Shown piece by piece: positions 55,206-64,000 of a DNA stretch of 64,000 nucleotides. Position 1 is the stretch's first letter; each line of letters opens with the position of its first letter. The notes beneath the pieces are model-generated. The model was not told the DNA's origin, did no database searches, and saw only the letters and a program-made list of their open reading frames with translations. The translations under genes were made by a program, and so were the position numbers. Source of the DNA: Litorimonas taeanensis (GTDB lineage: Bacteria; Pseudomonadota; Alphaproteobacteria; Caulobacterales; Maricaulaceae); contig NZ_RBII01000002.1 of assembly GCF_003634015.1 (NCBI RefSeq), positions 585,597-649,596 on the forward strand, read 5' to 3'.

Positions 55206-56471
55206 TTAGCTATTTGGTAACGCCATAAGAGGAGGGGCTATCGATTTTGGAACTAATAATGTCCAGCGCACAGCGTGTTTCATAACGCCCGCTCTAGCGC
55301 CAGCTTCATCGCCAGCCCCAAAAAACAAGTCTCCTCTTAGCGCGCCTCGAATTGCGCTCCCTGTATCCTGAGCTGAAACCAAAACTCCAGCTGGCTCACC
55401 TCTATAATCACCACCCTCTTGTGGAAGCTTGGTTTCAAGCCAAGCCAGTGTGCCATAAGGGTGATATCGTGGGTCAACGGCCATAGAACCCATTTCTGTC
55501 AACGGGACACGCATGGCGCCGCTAGGACCTTCACCCTCTTTAATTGTTTGTTCAGCAAAGAATATATAGCGCGGATTCTCATTCATGAGCGCTTTTGTTT
55601 TTTTCGGCCCGTTCTTTTCCATCCAGTTTTCTATAGCCTGTTTCGAGGCCTTATTTAACTTCATGTCCCCGCGGTCCACCAAAACACGACCTATAGATTT
55701 ATAAGGTTTTCCATTATTTCCTGCATAGGCTGCTCTCAGGCTACGACCATCTTTATAACGAATTCTACCTGACCCCTGAATCTGCATAAAGAACACATCA
55801 ATCGGCCGTCCATAAGCAATGACTCGTGCACTTTTTGCGTTTATCTCTGATCGCGGCAAATTCATTATGCTGGCGTTTGTTGGTTTAGCCAATATGGGTT
55901 CATAATATGTTTTGTCTGGTGTTAAACGCACATGAATTTCTGGTTCATAATATCCGGTCAACAAGCCTTCTTCAGCATTTAATGTTTTCAAAGATAGCGG
56001 GGCGAACTCTGTCTCAAAAAATAATCGGGCGCTATATTTGGAATCCGTACCATTTGTCTTATCGAAGGCAGCAAGGCGAGCGCAGGCTGGCAACCAATCA
56101 CGGTAGGTTCCATATTGGGGTAAATTTGGATTCAAAGCTTTGTCCGGATCAGCCTTTACCCAACTTTGGCAGGACCGTGTAAAGGCCGCCTTGGCTGGTC
56201 TGTGATCTGCTTCAGCCCAATGCGCGAGATTATCATACCAAAGAGGGGCCTCTATTAATGGTTCCTCAGGGGGCGCTGTGACTGGAGCGCGTGGCGCTGG
56301 AATTTCTGGGGCAAGGGGCGGAAGATTTAAGGGCTCTGCCTGAATGATGGTTCCATTGTCACTTATGGGCGCATTATCAAAGGGTCCTTGATCATAAGGC
56401 GGCGTTCCTGTTGAGGCGCAGGCAGTCAGGGCGATAGCGCCCAATAATCCGAACAACTGTAAACGAGGCAT
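55206..56471 (-). CDS. mltA: Membrane-bound lytic murein transglycosylase A
   Basis: This is a 421-residue lipoprotein (lipobox ALTAC, C18) with a proline-rich linker (about residues 45-75). The MltA domain follows, with TGYYEPEIHVRLTPDK, FFMQIQGSGRIRY, AQDTGSAIRGALRGDLFFG (3D-domain aspartates) and a final GVMKHAVRW. It cleaves the glycan strands of peptidoglycan with 1,6-anhydro-muramic acid formation. It is 9 bases before smr and 3 bases after the Tim44-like gene, so these three are one operon. Confidence 0.95.
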   Translation of the reverse strand: MPRLQLFGLLGAIALTACASTGTPPYDQGPFDNAPISDNGTIIQAEPLNLPPLAPEIPAPRAPVTAPPEEPLIEAPLWYDNLAHWAEADHRPAKAAFTRSCQSWVKADPDKALNPNLPQYGTYRDWLPACARLAAFDKTNGTDSKYSARLFFETEFAPLSLKTLNAEEGLLTGYYEPEIHVRLTPDKTYYEPILAKPTNASIMNLPRSEINAKSARVIAYGRPIDVFFMQIQGSGRIRYKDGRSLRAAYAGNNGKPYKSIGRVLVDRGDMKLNKASKQAIENWMEKNGPKKTKALMNENPRYIFFAEQTIKEGEGPSGAMRVPLTEMGSMAVDPRYHPYGTLAWLETKLPQEGGDYRGEPAGVLVSAQDTGSAIRGALRGDLFFGAGDEAGARAGVMKHAVRWTLLVPKSIAPPLMALPNS

Positions 56472-56474
56472 TTA

Positions 56475-57146
56475 TTATGCTGACGGTTTTGTATCTGGCG
56501 TTGGGTCAGCCTCTAATGTGTCGCCCTCAGACGGTTCTACGTCTGATAAACGCCATGTCGGATCAGATGATTTAAGATTTCGTTCAAATGTCCAGACTTC
56601 TGAGATTGAGGACAGAATGTCTGGATCACCTTGTACTACGTGACCTTCATCATCTAATAGGGCAGATGTAAGATCAGCTTCATACAAAACCGCAATGGTT
56701 GCTATATTTCCGTCAAGCGAAGCTTCTTTAATAGAGGTTTTTCTTAATCGGCCTAAATCTGTTACCTGTTTATGTCCTGCAGATTCTCTTGCATCAATTG
56801 CCTCTTCATACGCCAGATAAGTCTCTTTACTTAGAAGGTTCGATAATGTGTCTTTATCCCCGGCTGCATAAGCTTCTAATACCATTGAATAGACCTGCTT
56901 TGCGATATCAACAAAGTGTACCGGAGAAAAATTAGGGTCTTTTTTAGCTATCGCCGCTACGCCAATTGATTCCATCTCTGGCGAAATTGGCGTCACCACT
57001 GACAGGCCATTCTTTTCTTTCAGTCCTATATAGTTTTCTGGGTCAATCGCGTCTTCTGGGCCTTTGCCGACAGATCGGCCTAAAACACTATAAAACATGA
57101 CGCAAACAACAGTTGCAATCGCAGCATAAAGAATGACTTCGTACAT
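56475..57146 (-). CDS. Tim44-like domain protein
   Basis: This is a 223-residue protein with an N-terminal membrane helix (about 4-22) and the alphaproteobacterial Tim44-like domain (residues 75-215, IAKQVYSMVLEAYAAGD, LSNLLSKETYLAYEEAI). A proposed relative of the mitochondrial import motor subunit Tim44; the bacterial function is unclear. It begins the mltA-smr unit and is divergent from secB, the conserved arrangement in this group of bacteria. Confidence 0.9.
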   Translation of the reverse strand: MYEVILYAAIATVVCVMFYSVLGRSVGKGPEDAIDPENYIGLKEKNGLSVVTPISPEMESIGVAAIAKKDPNFSPVHFVDIAKQVYSMVLEAYAAGDKDTLSNLLSKETYLAYEEAIDARESAGHKQVTDLGRLRKTSIKEASLDGNIATIAVLYEADLTSALLDDEGHVVQGDPDILSSISEVWTFERNLKSSDPTWRLSDVEPSEGDTLEADPTPDTKPSA

Positions 57147-57311
57147 AAAGGCGTCTTTTCCGATTTAAATTCACTTAATCTGTTGAAACAAGAGGTCTCA
57201 ACAACCAGATAGGGTCTGTAGAGCACTGTCGCAATAAGGAATTGCGGCAATAGGGCCATCATGATAGCACGCGCCCGTTAAAAACAATAACCCTACTTAT
57301 GGGAGCCATAT

Positions 57312-57851
57312 ATGGCCAAAAAACCAAAAAAAGAACAAGAGGACGACAGCCTAAGCATTGAAGGCGAAGCTGCTCCTACTCCGGCAACGGAACAGCCCCA
57401 GGAGCAAGCTGCTGGACCCATGTTGAGTGTATTAGCACAATATACGAAAGATTTGAGCTTTGAAAATCCAAATGCTCCAGATTCTTTACGCTCTGGGCTC
57501 CCAGCCCCTCAAATCGGTATTAATATCGAAATTGGTCGCCAAATGCTTGAAAACGACAATGTCGAAGTGACTTTAATGCTCCGAGCAGAAGCCAGTAGAG
57601 GCTCTGATGTCGCTTTCATCGCAGAGCTAGAATATGCTGGGCTGTTTGCCTTTCAAGGCGTCAGTGTAGAGGAAATTCAGCCACTCATTCTAATTGAATG
57701 TCCGCGTCTTCTCTTCCCATTTGCCCGTCAAATTATGGCGGAAATGACTCAAAATGGTGGCTTCCCACCTATTATGTTGGAGCCGCCGGATTTTGCTGCC
57801 ATGTTCCGCGAGGAAATGATGCGCCGCGCCGCAGATGCACCTACGAACTAG
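57312..57851 (+). CDS. secB: Protein-export chaperone SecB
   Basis: This is a 179-residue protein with an acidic disordered N-terminus (about 1-35). The SecB fold follows: LAQYTKDLSFENPNAP, the AEASRGSDVAFIAELEYAG strand and the LIECPRLLFPFARQIMAEM segment. It holds precursors unfolded for SecA. It is longer than E. coli SecB (155) mainly because of the N-terminal extension and the tail, as in other alphaproteobacteria. It stands divergent from the Tim44-like gene. Confidence 0.95.
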   Translation: MAKKPKKEQEDDSLSIEGEAAPTPATEQPQEQAAGPMLSVLAQYTKDLSFENPNAPDSLRSGLPAPQIGINIEIGRQMLENDNVEVTLMLRAEASRGSDVAFIAELEYAGLFAFQGVSVEEIQPLILIECPRLLFPFARQIMAEMTQNGGFPPIMLEPPDFAAMFREEMMRRAADAPTN

Positions 57852-57875
57852 GTACGAAAATTCAGACGTCAAAAG

Positions 57876-57896
57876 ACCCGCTTATGGCGGGTTTTT
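57876..57896 (+). terminator. Rho-independent terminator after secB
   Basis: A six-pair stem ACCCGC/GCGGGT (57876-57881 with 57887-57892) with a 5-base loop is followed by a T5 run. Confidence 0.82.
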
Positions 57897-59025
57897 ATTT
57901 GGCTGATACCCTTAAAAGCTGACCATTCTCATCATCGTCTGTAAGAACCAAAAGACTGCCATCTTTTGCAATGCGAACATCTCTGATGCGTTTGTCTAAA
58001 TCACTTAAGAGGTCAATCTCGTTTACAGCTTGCCCCCCTTTTAAATTTACCAGACGCAGATCGCGGGAGGCCAGTCCGCCAATTATGGCATCCCCTTGCC
58101 ATTCAGGAAACATGTCTCCACGATATATTGCCAAACCACTCGGCGCGATTGATGGAACCCAATAATATACTGGCTCTACCATTCCTTCTTTTTCTTCAAA
58201 GGGCGTGATACGGGCGCCATTATAATCTGTTCCCTTTGTTACAATGGGCCATCCATAATTTTCTCCGGGACGGATTATATTTAATTCGTCACCGCCGCGC
58301 GGGCCGTGTTCATGCGACCAAAGCACGCCTGTTGCCTTATCAAAAACCAGACCTTGAACATTTCTATGTCCTAAAGAATATATCTCAGCCTTATATTCTG
58401 GTGATTCAATAAAAGGGTTATTTATTGGCGCGCTCCCGTCTCTATTCAGACGTATGAGTTTCCCGAGGTGAGTGTTTGGTTTTTGAGCGTCTTCTCGTAG
58501 GGCAAAGCCTTCACCGAGAGTTAAAATAATCGTATCGTCTGGGAGAAAGGCTATTCTACTACCAAAATGTTGCGGGGCTGATTTAGGCGGGTTTGCTCTG
58601 AAAATAACCTCCACATCCTCAATATTCGTCGATGATAGCTTTGCTTTTGCTAAAGCTGTTCCATTGGCTTCTATCTGACCATAAGCATAAGAAAAATATA
58701 TCTCTGACGTTTCCGTAAAATCTGGCGCCAATACAATATCTAATAGACCGCCTTGTCCTGCGACCAAGATGTCATCGGGAAGACCGCTTAATGCAACTGG
58801 CTTTCCTTGTGAAACTCGTATTAGCCGTCCACCGCGTTCTGTTATCAAAAAATCACCATTAGGAAGCTCTGCAACGCTCCAAGGGTTTATCAAGGCAGTA
58901 GCCTCTGTCTTAATATCAAATGCTATTGAAGATATTTCTTCTAGGGTTGGGCTTGTTTGTGTTTCTAAACAGGATGATGTCATAAACATTATCACCGCAT
59001 AGCAAGCTATCTTTAAAGGCTTCAT
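57895..59025 (-). CDS. Lipoprotein PQQ-dependent sugar dehydrogenase-like (YliI/Asd family)
   Basis: This is about 376 residues from the ATG at 59025, which has GGAG six bases before it; a longer frame to 59046 lacks this site. A lipoprotein signal ends in TSSC. The six-bladed glucose/sorbosone dehydrogenase propeller follows: NPWSVAELPNGDFLITERGG, the NHGPRGGDE-like HEHGPRGGDELN and the metal/PQQ site segment APSGLAIYRGDMFPEW. It oxidises sugars at the outer or inner membrane surface with PQQ if available. The range of substrates is unknown. Confidence 0.9.
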   Translation of the reverse strand: MKPLKIACYAVIMFMTSSCLETQTSPTLEEISSIAFDIKTEATALINPWSVAELPNGDFLITERGGRLIRVSQGKPVALSGLPDDILVAGQGGLLDIVLAPDFTETSEIYFSYAYGQIEANGTALAKAKLSSTNIEDVEVIFRANPPKSAPQHFGSRIAFLPDDTIILTLGEGFALREDAQKPNTHLGKLIRLNRDGSAPINNPFIESPEYKAEIYSLGHRNVQGLVFDKATGVLWSHEHGPRGGDELNIIRPGENYGWPIVTKGTDYNGARITPFEEKEGMVEPVYYWVPSIAPSGLAIYRGDMFPEWQGDAIIGGLASRDLRLVNLKGGQAVNEIDLLSDLDKRIRDVRIAKDGSLLVLTDDDENGQLLRVSAK

Positions 59026-59115
59026 GATATGTCTCCTATTTGACATTCAGTGTTTTAAGCCTAGCCTATCTCAAATCATTTGAAAGGTCAGGGCCAATCG
59101 CCCGAAAGCGATTTT

Positions 59116-59577
59116 ATGTTTTCTTTGAATAACTTTTTGCGCCTTGTTCTGGCCTGGGTCTTATCGGGAATATTGGCCGTATTTATTGGCGTTGTTTCGC
59201 AAACCCAATTTGTTTTAGCGCGGCTCGGCCAGCTTGGCGAAACCATATCTCTTTCTAATCGTCTTTCCATGACCTTTTATGACTTACATCATCTCGGTAG
59301 CTTATATGGCTTCTTCCTCCTAATCGCCTTTGCTATTGCTTTCACCGTTTCAGCCCTCCTTTATCGTATCGTTAAATTCGGACGCCCCGTCATTTATGGA
59401 GCCGCAGGGGGAATTGCGGTTTTTGTTCTACTCTTTATGATGAAGGCACAGTTTTTTAATATTCATATTATTTCGGGTGCCCGTGACCTTCCTGGCATTA
59501 GCCTACAAGTTATCGCAGGCGTTTTGGCTGGAAGTCTGTTTTCAAAATTGACGCAAAGTAAAATCAAAACTGATTAA
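59116..59577 (+). CDS. Hypothetical membrane protein
   Basis: This is about 153 residues from the ATG at 59116; a TTG at 59080 would add 12 residues. It has four predicted membrane helices (about residues 8-32, 62-88, 92-117 and 125-145). I do not recognise a family. A terminator at 59578-59603 follows and also serves rho from the other side. Confidence 0.7.
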   Translation: MFSLNNFLRLVLAWVLSGILAVFIGVVSQTQFVLARLGQLGETISLSNRLSMTFYDLHHLGSLYGFFLLIAFAIAFTVSALLYRIVKFGRPVIYGAAGGIAVFVLLFMMKAQFFNIHIISGARDLPGISLQVIAGVLAGSLFSKLTQSKIKTD

Positions 59578-59603
59578 AAAAGGGGCCTTTAAGGCCCCCT
59601 TTT
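59578..59603. terminator. Bidirectional terminator between the membrane protein and rho
   Basis: AAAAGGGGCC (59578-59587) and GGCCCC-C-TTTT (59593-59603) pair with one bulged C and a 5-base loop. A and T runs on both sides suit both strands. Confidence 0.8.
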
Positions 59604-59622
59604 CGAATGTATTTGATATCAC

Positions 59623-60921
59623 TTAAGTATTCATGCTTTCGAAAAAGTCCGAATTAGTTTTACTGTCTTTGAGTTTTGAAAGTAAAAATTCAATCGCATC
59701 CATTGTACCCATCGGATTGAGAATACGGCGAAGAACATATGTCTTTTGAAGTTCAACAGGCCCGACCAAAAGCTCTTCTTTTCGCGTGCCAGACTTTGTT
59801 ACGTCAATCGCCGGGAAAATTCGCTTGTCAGCAACTTTACGGTCCAGAACAATCTCAGAGTTACCTGTACCTTTAAACTCTTCGAAAATCACTTCGTCCA
59901 TACGAGACCCCGTATCAATCAAAGCTGTGGCGATAATGGTTAATGATCCACCTTCTTCGATATTTCGGGCTGCGCCAAAGAACCGTTTAGGACGTTGAAG
60001 CGCATTCGCATCCACACCACCCGTTAATACCTTACCAGAACTAGGTACTACTGTATTATATGCACGGCCCAAACGCGTTATTGAATCTAATAGAATTACA
60101 ACGTCTTTGCCGTGTTCCGTTAGACGCTTAGCCTTTTGGATGACCATTTCGGCTACTTGCACGTGGCGTGTGGCGGGCTCATCAAAAGTAGAAGAAACAA
60201 CTTCACCTTTAACTGAGCGTTGCATATCCGTCACTTCTTCGGGACGTTCGTCAATTAATAGAACGAGCACATAACATTCTGGATGGTTGCGTTCGATTGA
60301 ATGCGCGATATTTTGTAAAAGAACAGTTTTACCCGTTCTTGGCGGCGCAACAATCAAGGCCCGCTGCCCCTTACCAATTGGCGATACAATATCAATGACG
60401 CGGCCAGAATTGTCTTTAAGTGTTGGGTCTTCGATTTCTAACTGAAAACGCTGATCCGGATAGAGCGGCGTTAAGTTATCAAAATGGGCTTTATTTCGAG
60501 CTTGTTCAGGTGTGCCGAAGTTCATCTCTTTAACTTTCGTCAAAGCGAAGTAGCGCTCATTATCACGTGGGCTTCTAATCTCACCCGAAACAGTGTCTCC
60601 TGTGCGCAAACCCATTTTACGGATTTGATTTGGACTTACATAAATATCATCAGGACCGGCTAGGTAATTCGCTTCTGGCGCGCGTAAGAAACCAAATCCG
60701 TCTTGCAACACCTCAAGGACGCCGCTGCCATTAATTTGAATTTCGTCTTCTGCAAGGTCTTTCAACACAGCAAAGAATATTTCTTGCTTTCGCATAGACG
60801 CTGCATTTTCAACACCAACTTCTTCGGCAAATTTAATCAATTCTGCTGGTTTCAATAATTTGAGGTCATCAAGGCTGATGGAGGTCATGCCCTCCAATGT
60901 GAGTTTTGTTGTATCTGTCAT
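59623..60921 (-). CDS. rho: Transcription termination factor Rho
   Basis: This is a 432-residue hexameric helicase with an N-terminal helical and cold-shock-like RNA-binding region (about 1-140, [14 protein letters not shown]). Its Walker A is [12 protein letters not shown], and the RNA-binding Q and R loops are near residues 280-300, with [25 protein letters not shown] (parts). It is close to 420-430 residues as in other alphaproteobacteria and lacks long insertions. It lies at the end of the cydAB side, close to hemJ, the neighbourhood seen in related genomes. Confidence 0.97.
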   Translation of the reverse strand: MTDTTKLTLEGMTSISLDDLKLLKPAELIKFAEEVGVENAASMRKQEIFFAVLKDLAEDEIQINGSGVLEVLQDGFGFLRAPEANYLAGPDDIYVSPNQIRKMGLRTGDTVSGEIRSPRDNERYFALTKVKEMNFGTPEQARNKAHFDNLTPLYPDQRFQLEIEDPTLKDNSGRVIDIVSPIGKGQRALIVAPPRTGKTVLLQNIAHSIERNHPECYVLVLLIDERPEEVTDMQRSVKGEVVSSTFDEPATRHVQVAEMVIQKAKRLTEHGKDVVILLDSITRLGRAYNTVVPSSGKVLTGGVDANALQRPKRFFGAARNIEEGGSLTIIATALIDTGSRMDEVIFEEFKGTGNSEIVLDRKVADKRIFPAIDVTKSGTRKEELLVGPVELQKTYVLRRILNPMGTMDAIEFLLSKLKDSKTNSDFFESMNT

Positions 60922-61022
60922 AATTTAAGTCTTAATTTTGGGAGGGTTGGCTCTTCGATCTGTTTAAAAGGCGTATAATATCGTTTTAGTAGAAGAGATG
61001 ACGCACGAATGGCGTTGATTTA

Positions 61023-61051
61023 CAGTTAAGTCTTTTCAAGTATCTTGTCAA
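61023..61051 (-). promoter_or_regulatory. Possible sigma-70-like promoter of rho
   Basis: On the minus strand TTGACA (61051-61046), 17 bases and a poor TAACTG (61028-61023). The -35 is perfect and the -10 is weak; it would give a leader of about 95 bases. Confidence 0.3.
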
Positions 61052-61114
61052 GCCACTGAATTTAGAGACAGAATTTTACCAATTCACCTTTCCTTTAAGC
61101 CTAATAATATTAGT

Positions 61115-61237
61115 TCAGAGAATCATAGAGCGAATAATAAAGGCTAACAGGCTTATGCAGGAAACCCCCGCAATCCAAAGTCCAACAAACCACAATATAC
61201 GACTTAATGCGTTGGATTTACCGCCTTGGTCTTGCAT
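61115..61237 (-). CDS. DUF2474 mini-protein of the cytochrome bd oxidase
   Basis: This is a 40-residue single-helix protein whose ATG overlaps the cydB stop (TGATG). The sequence has a short polar start, then RILWFVGLWIAGVSCISLLA and a basic end. This matches the small DUF2474 proteins encoded behind cyanide-insensitive-type cydB genes, analogous in position to CydX. It probably stabilises the oxidase. The length makes it easy to overlook, but translation coupling and pattern both support it. Confidence 0.85.
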   Translation of the reverse strand: MQDQGGKSNALSRILWFVGLWIAGVSCISLLAFIIRSMIL

Positions 61238-62250
61238 CAATGATAACCCTCATCATGGGACACTTTCCCTCGAAACACCCAATAGGCATAAATTGTATAA
61301 CCCAAGATAATGGGTATTAACACGCAGGCTCCCACAAACATAAATATTTGAGAGATAAACGGAGTCGCCGCCTCCACAATTGTGACCTCAGTCGGGATTA
61401 TATAGGGGTACATCGATATCCCTAATCCGATAAAACAAAGCGCGAATAATAAGATAGACAATATAAACGGCCTATATTCGTGATGATGTATATTCAGTGA
61501 TTTAAACAAATAAAATGTGATAAAGGCAATTATTACCGGCATAGGTATCGTTACAAACAAGCCTGGCATTTCAAACCAACGTCTATAATATTCAGTCTCA
61601 AGGTAAGGCGTAAAAAGGCTAACAATGGCAATAAAACCAATTGTTGCGAGGCCAAATCCCCAAGCGAGTTTACGCGCGCGGGATTCCACATCACCTTCGG
61701 TTTTCATAATCAACCACGTAGATCCCAATAACGCATATCCAGCAATCACAGCTAAGCCCGTTAAGAAGGAGAACGGAGATAACCAATCCCACCACCCGCC
61801 GCTATAGGCTCGGCCATCAACTTTAATACCCTGCAGCAGCGCTCCGAGCGCTATACCTTGCGAAAAGGCGGCAAGCGTTGACCCGCCAATAAAGGCCATA
61901 TCCCAATATTTTTTCCAGCGCTTTGTGCGCCACCGAAATTCAAAAGCTACACCTCTGAAAATCAAAGCCAATAACATAGCGATAATAGGCACATATAATG
62001 CCGGCATTATTATCCCATAAGCCAATGGGAAGGCCGCAAATAAACCACCGCCGCCAAGAACAAGCCATGTTTCATTACCATCCCATACCGGAGCGACAGT
62101 ATTCATCAAAAGGTCTCTATCTTTCTCCTTTGGAAAAAACGGATAAAGAACGCCGAGACCAAGATCAAAACCATCTAAAACAACATATATGAATACGGCT
62201 AACGCCAGAAGAAACGCCCAAGAATTCGCCAACCAAACACTTACATCCAT
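61237..62250 (-). CDS. cydB: Cytochrome bd ubiquinol oxidase subunit II
   Basis: This 337-residue integral membrane protein has about nine helices. It begins WAFLLALAVFIYVVLDGFDLGLG and contains the conserved segment VAPVWDGNETWLVLGGG. It supports the heme-bearing subunit I. Its start is 4 bases after cydA ends, so the genes are an operon, with the DUF2474 mini-gene next. Confidence 0.95.
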   Translation of the reverse strand: MDVSVWLANSWAFLLALAVFIYVVLDGFDLGLGVLYPFFPKEKDRDLLMNTVAPVWDGNETWLVLGGGGLFAAFPLAYGIIMPALYVPIIAMLLALIFRGVAFEFRWRTKRWKKYWDMAFIGGSTLAAFSQGIALGALLQGIKVDGRAYSGGWWDWLSPFSFLTGLAVIAGYALLGSTWLIMKTEGDVESRARKLAWGFGLATIGFIAIVSLFTPYLETEYYRRWFEMPGLFVTIPMPVIIAFITFYLFKSLNIHHHEYRPFILSILLFALCFIGLGISMYPYIIPTEVTIVEAATPFISQIFMFVGACVLIPIILGYTIYAYWVFRGKVSHDEGYH

Positions 62251-62253
62251 GGC

Positions 62254-63696
62254 TTATTCCTTCTCTTTTTGAATTGAGGAAATCATTTCTGAGTGGTGAG
62301 ATTGCGTTTGTTGTGCGGGGGTTGTCCCTGCTGTCCGAATAGGGCCTTCTTCAGCATTCATACCCATATCATTTATTTTGGGTGGTTTTGACATTAGTCG
62401 TAAGATGTAGAAAACGCCTGCGCCAAAAACGAAGAAATACACAATTATAAAAGCCAAAAGAGACGCTCCAACAGCAGGGGCATCTAAGGGACTTGCTGAA
62501 TGTTCAGTCCTTAATAATTTCCAGATCGTATAAGGCTGACGTCCAACCTCTGTTGTTATCCACCCCGCCAAAACAGCGACTAATCCAGAGGGCCCCATCA
62601 AAAGCATAAAACGATGTAAGAACTTATGGTCGTATAAGGCTCCTCTAAATCGAGCCCATAAACCAACTATAGCGGCCCCTAACATTAAAAACCCTATACC
62701 TACCATAATTCGGAAAGACCAAAACACAATGGCTACAGGCGGTTGTTCATCATCAGGGATAGTATCCAGACCAGCCATTGGTGCATTAAGATCATGTTTT
62801 AAGATTAATGAGGACAGTTTTGGTATGCCGACCGCATATTTTAATGTCTGCTCTTCATCATCAGGTATACCAAACAGATACAGTGGAGCGCCCTCTGGAT
62901 GGCTTTCGTAATGCCCTTCCATCGCCATAACTTTTTGCGGTTGGTATTCAAGCGTGTTTAATCCGTGCAAATCACCTAAAAATATTTGCAAAGGCGCTGT
63001 AATGGCTATCATCCACATCGCCATAGAAAACATCGTCCTAACCCCTTTATTATCAGAACGTCCTTTTAATAAGTGCCATGCCCCAACTCCGCCGACGATA
63101 AAGGCTGTCGTTAAATAAGCCGCCGTCAAGGTATGCGCTAATCGATAGGGAAAACTGGGCGTAAAAATAACCTTCATCCAATCCACGGGGATATACTGAC
63201 CATTTTCAGCAAGGACATATCCGTCTGGTGTGTGCATCCAGCTATTTACTGATAAAATCCAAGTGGCTGATATAGCTGTGCCAAAAGCCACCATTGAACA
63301 GGCAAACATATGTAATTTAGGACCTACTCGGTCTCTGCCAAATAACATTATGCCTAAAAACCCAGCTTCAAGGAAAAAGGCGGTTAACACTTCATAGGCC
63401 ATAAGTGGCCCAATAACTGGTCCTGCAATATCAGAAAAAATAGACCAATTTGTACCAAATTGATAGGACATTGTGATGCCAGAGACGACGCCCATAGCAA
63501 ATGTAATCGCGAATATTTTTACCCAGAAATTAAAAAGCTGCAGATAAGCCTTATCCTTAGTTTTCAGGTAACTCCCGTTCAAAACAGCCAGATAGCTTGC
63601 CAAGCCAATTGTAAAGGCTGGAAAAATAAAATGGAATGCAATCGTAAAGGCAAATTGAATACGTGCTAATAGAATTGCATCGAAATTTTCAAACAT
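62254..63696 (-). CDS. cydA: Cytochrome bd ubiquinol oxidase subunit I
   Basis: This is a 480-residue heme-binding subunit. It starts MFENFDAILLARIQFAFTIA followed by the conserved FHFIFPAFTIG, with later ligand regions FGTNWSIFSDIAGPVIGPLM and GRQPYTIWKLLRTEHSASPL. The Q-loop is short, about 480 residues in all against E. coli CydA's 522, which points to the cyanide-insensitive (CioA) type. It reduces O2 with quinol electrons without pumping protons. The exact start (63696, or 63711) is uncertain. No clear FNR-type box is visible upstream. Confidence 0.94.
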   Translation of the reverse strand: MFENFDAILLARIQFAFTIAFHFIFPAFTIGLASYLAVLNGSYLKTKDKAYLQLFNFWVKIFAITFAMGVVSGITMSYQFGTNWSIFSDIAGPVIGPLMAYEVLTAFFLEAGFLGIMLFGRDRVGPKLHMFACSMVAFGTAISATWILSVNSWMHTPDGYVLAENGQYIPVDWMKVIFTPSFPYRLAHTLTAAYLTTAFIVGGVGAWHLLKGRSDNKGVRTMFSMAMWMIAITAPLQIFLGDLHGLNTLEYQPQKVMAMEGHYESHPEGAPLYLFGIPDDEEQTLKYAVGIPKLSSLILKHDLNAPMAGLDTIPDDEQPPVAIVFWSFRIMVGIGFLMLGAAIVGLWARFRGALYDHKFLHRFMLLMGPSGLVAVLAGWITTEVGRQPYTIWKLLRTEHSASPLDAPAVGASLLAFIIVYFFVFGAGVFYILRLMSKPPKINDMGMNAEEGPIRTAGTTPAQQTQSHHSEMISSIQKEKE

Positions 63697-63810
63697 AATC
63701 ATCCCAGACATATTAAACTATAAGCTTTATATCTGAGGGTTACAGTATCCACTTAAATACTATCTGAAATATGGTAATAAGCCGCATCCCCTGCGACAAA
63801 TTCGTCATGT

Positions 63811-64000
63811 TTAAAAGGGCTTCACAATAACCAAAATTACAATAATTAAGGTTGCAAGAGCTGGTATTTCGTTGATGCGCCGAAAGAATTTCTCAGATTT
63901 TGGTCTTCCCCCCTCTAAAAACGCTTTTCGGGTTTTAGCAAGAAATCCGTGATACCCCATTAAACCAAAAACAAAGAGCAACTTCACAGGCAGCCATAAA
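63811..64000 (-). CDS. hemJ: Protoporphyrinogen oxidase HemJ (partial, C-terminal part)
   Basis: About 62 C-terminal residues are within the window; the gene starts beyond the right edge. The sequence LWLPVKLLFVFGLMGYHGFL then RRINEIPALATLI and the final ILVIVKPF is that of HemJ, with the typical conserved tail. HemJ oxidises protoporphyrinogen IX in heme synthesis. It lies upstream of cydA on the same strand, and rho lies further downstream. Confidence 0.9.
   Translation of the reverse strand, partial: LWLPVKLLFVFGLMGYHGFLAKTRKAFLEGGRPKSEKFFRRINEIPALATLIIVILVIVKPF

Noticed and set aside
63712-63810. Possible FNR/Anr box upstream of cydA
   Set aside because: No TTGAT-N4-ATCAA-like sequence is present in the 99-base gap.

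Overview
This 64 kb window reads as ordinary chromosome of an alphaproteobacterium, probably a marine Hyphomonadales/Maricaulales-type bacterium of moderate G+C. The assignment is inference. It rests on a complete alphaproteobacterial general stress locus (phyR / nepR-ecfG / HisKA_2-type kinase), EcfG-type promoters (GGAAC-N16/17-CGTT), heat-shock promoters of the CTTG-N-CCCAT type, the neighbourhood secB / Tim44-like / mltA / smr / hslU / hslV, and hemJ close to rho. Genes are tightly packed on both strands. I see no phage, insertion sequence, CRISPR array or rRNA operon. There is one tRNA, tRNA-Gly(GCC).

Layout. 0-12.5 kb: a partial SDR enzyme, a small lipoprotein, a sterol-desaturase-like hydroxylase, LemA with a DUF2207 protein, TtcA, an MscS channel, ArgG, glutamate dehydrogenase, a general-stress PNPOx-like protein, an Old-Yellow-Enzyme-type reductase, a small membrane protein and AlkB. 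12.6-18.2 kb: a heat-shock promoter, dnaK, then a 2OG-Fe(II) oxygenase and a family-4 glycosyltransferase lying between dnaK and dnaJ. 18.2-22.5 kb: a minus-strand run of a strictosidine-synthase-like protein, a saccharopine-dehydrogenase-like protein, an NhaC antiporter and a small lipoprotein that matches the avidin/streptavidin family. 22.6-28.2 kb: arginine succinyltransferase catabolism (astA, astB, an M20 hydrolase, astD) plus a glyoxalase-like gene. 28.2-37.2 kb: an amidohydrolase, an M50-like metalloprotease, two histidine kinases, two response regulators, an exported small protein, an EEP phosphatase/nuclease and cardiolipin synthase. 37.2-42.7 kb: putP, proA, proC, proB and a MarR regulator. 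42.8-46.9 kb: the general stress locus and small stress/membrane proteins. 47-54.7 kb: tRNA-Gly, a ProX-like editing protein, YbbN, a LON-domain protein, Trm112, an L,D-transpeptidase and hslV-(membrane protein)-hslU. 54.7-64 kb: Smr, MltA, Tim44-like, SecB, a lipoprotein glucose/sorbosone-type dehydrogenase, a small membrane protein, rho, a DUF2474 mini-gene, cydB, cydA and partial hemJ.

How the genes fit together. Two themes recur. One is arginine, glutamate and proline metabolism: argG makes arginine, the ast genes degrade it to glutamate, glutamate dehydrogenase connects glutamate to 2-oxoglutarate, proBAC make proline and putP imports it. The other is stress control. EcfG-type promoters are visible before nepR-ecfG, phyR, the YqjD/YqjE-like trio and the PNPOx-like gene, with a weaker one before a lone receiver protein. 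RpoH-type promoters are visible before dnaK and hslV.

Items most worth a second look are the lipid-anchored avidin-like protein, the two interleaved divergent EcfG promoters, the oxygenase and glycosyltransferase inside the dnaK-dnaJ interval, the M20 hydrolase where AstE would be expected, the CHASE-type kinase whose membrane anchor lies upstream of any ATG/GTG/TTG, and three short or easily missed genes (nepR, DUF2474, and the 51-residue membrane protein of the YqjD trio).
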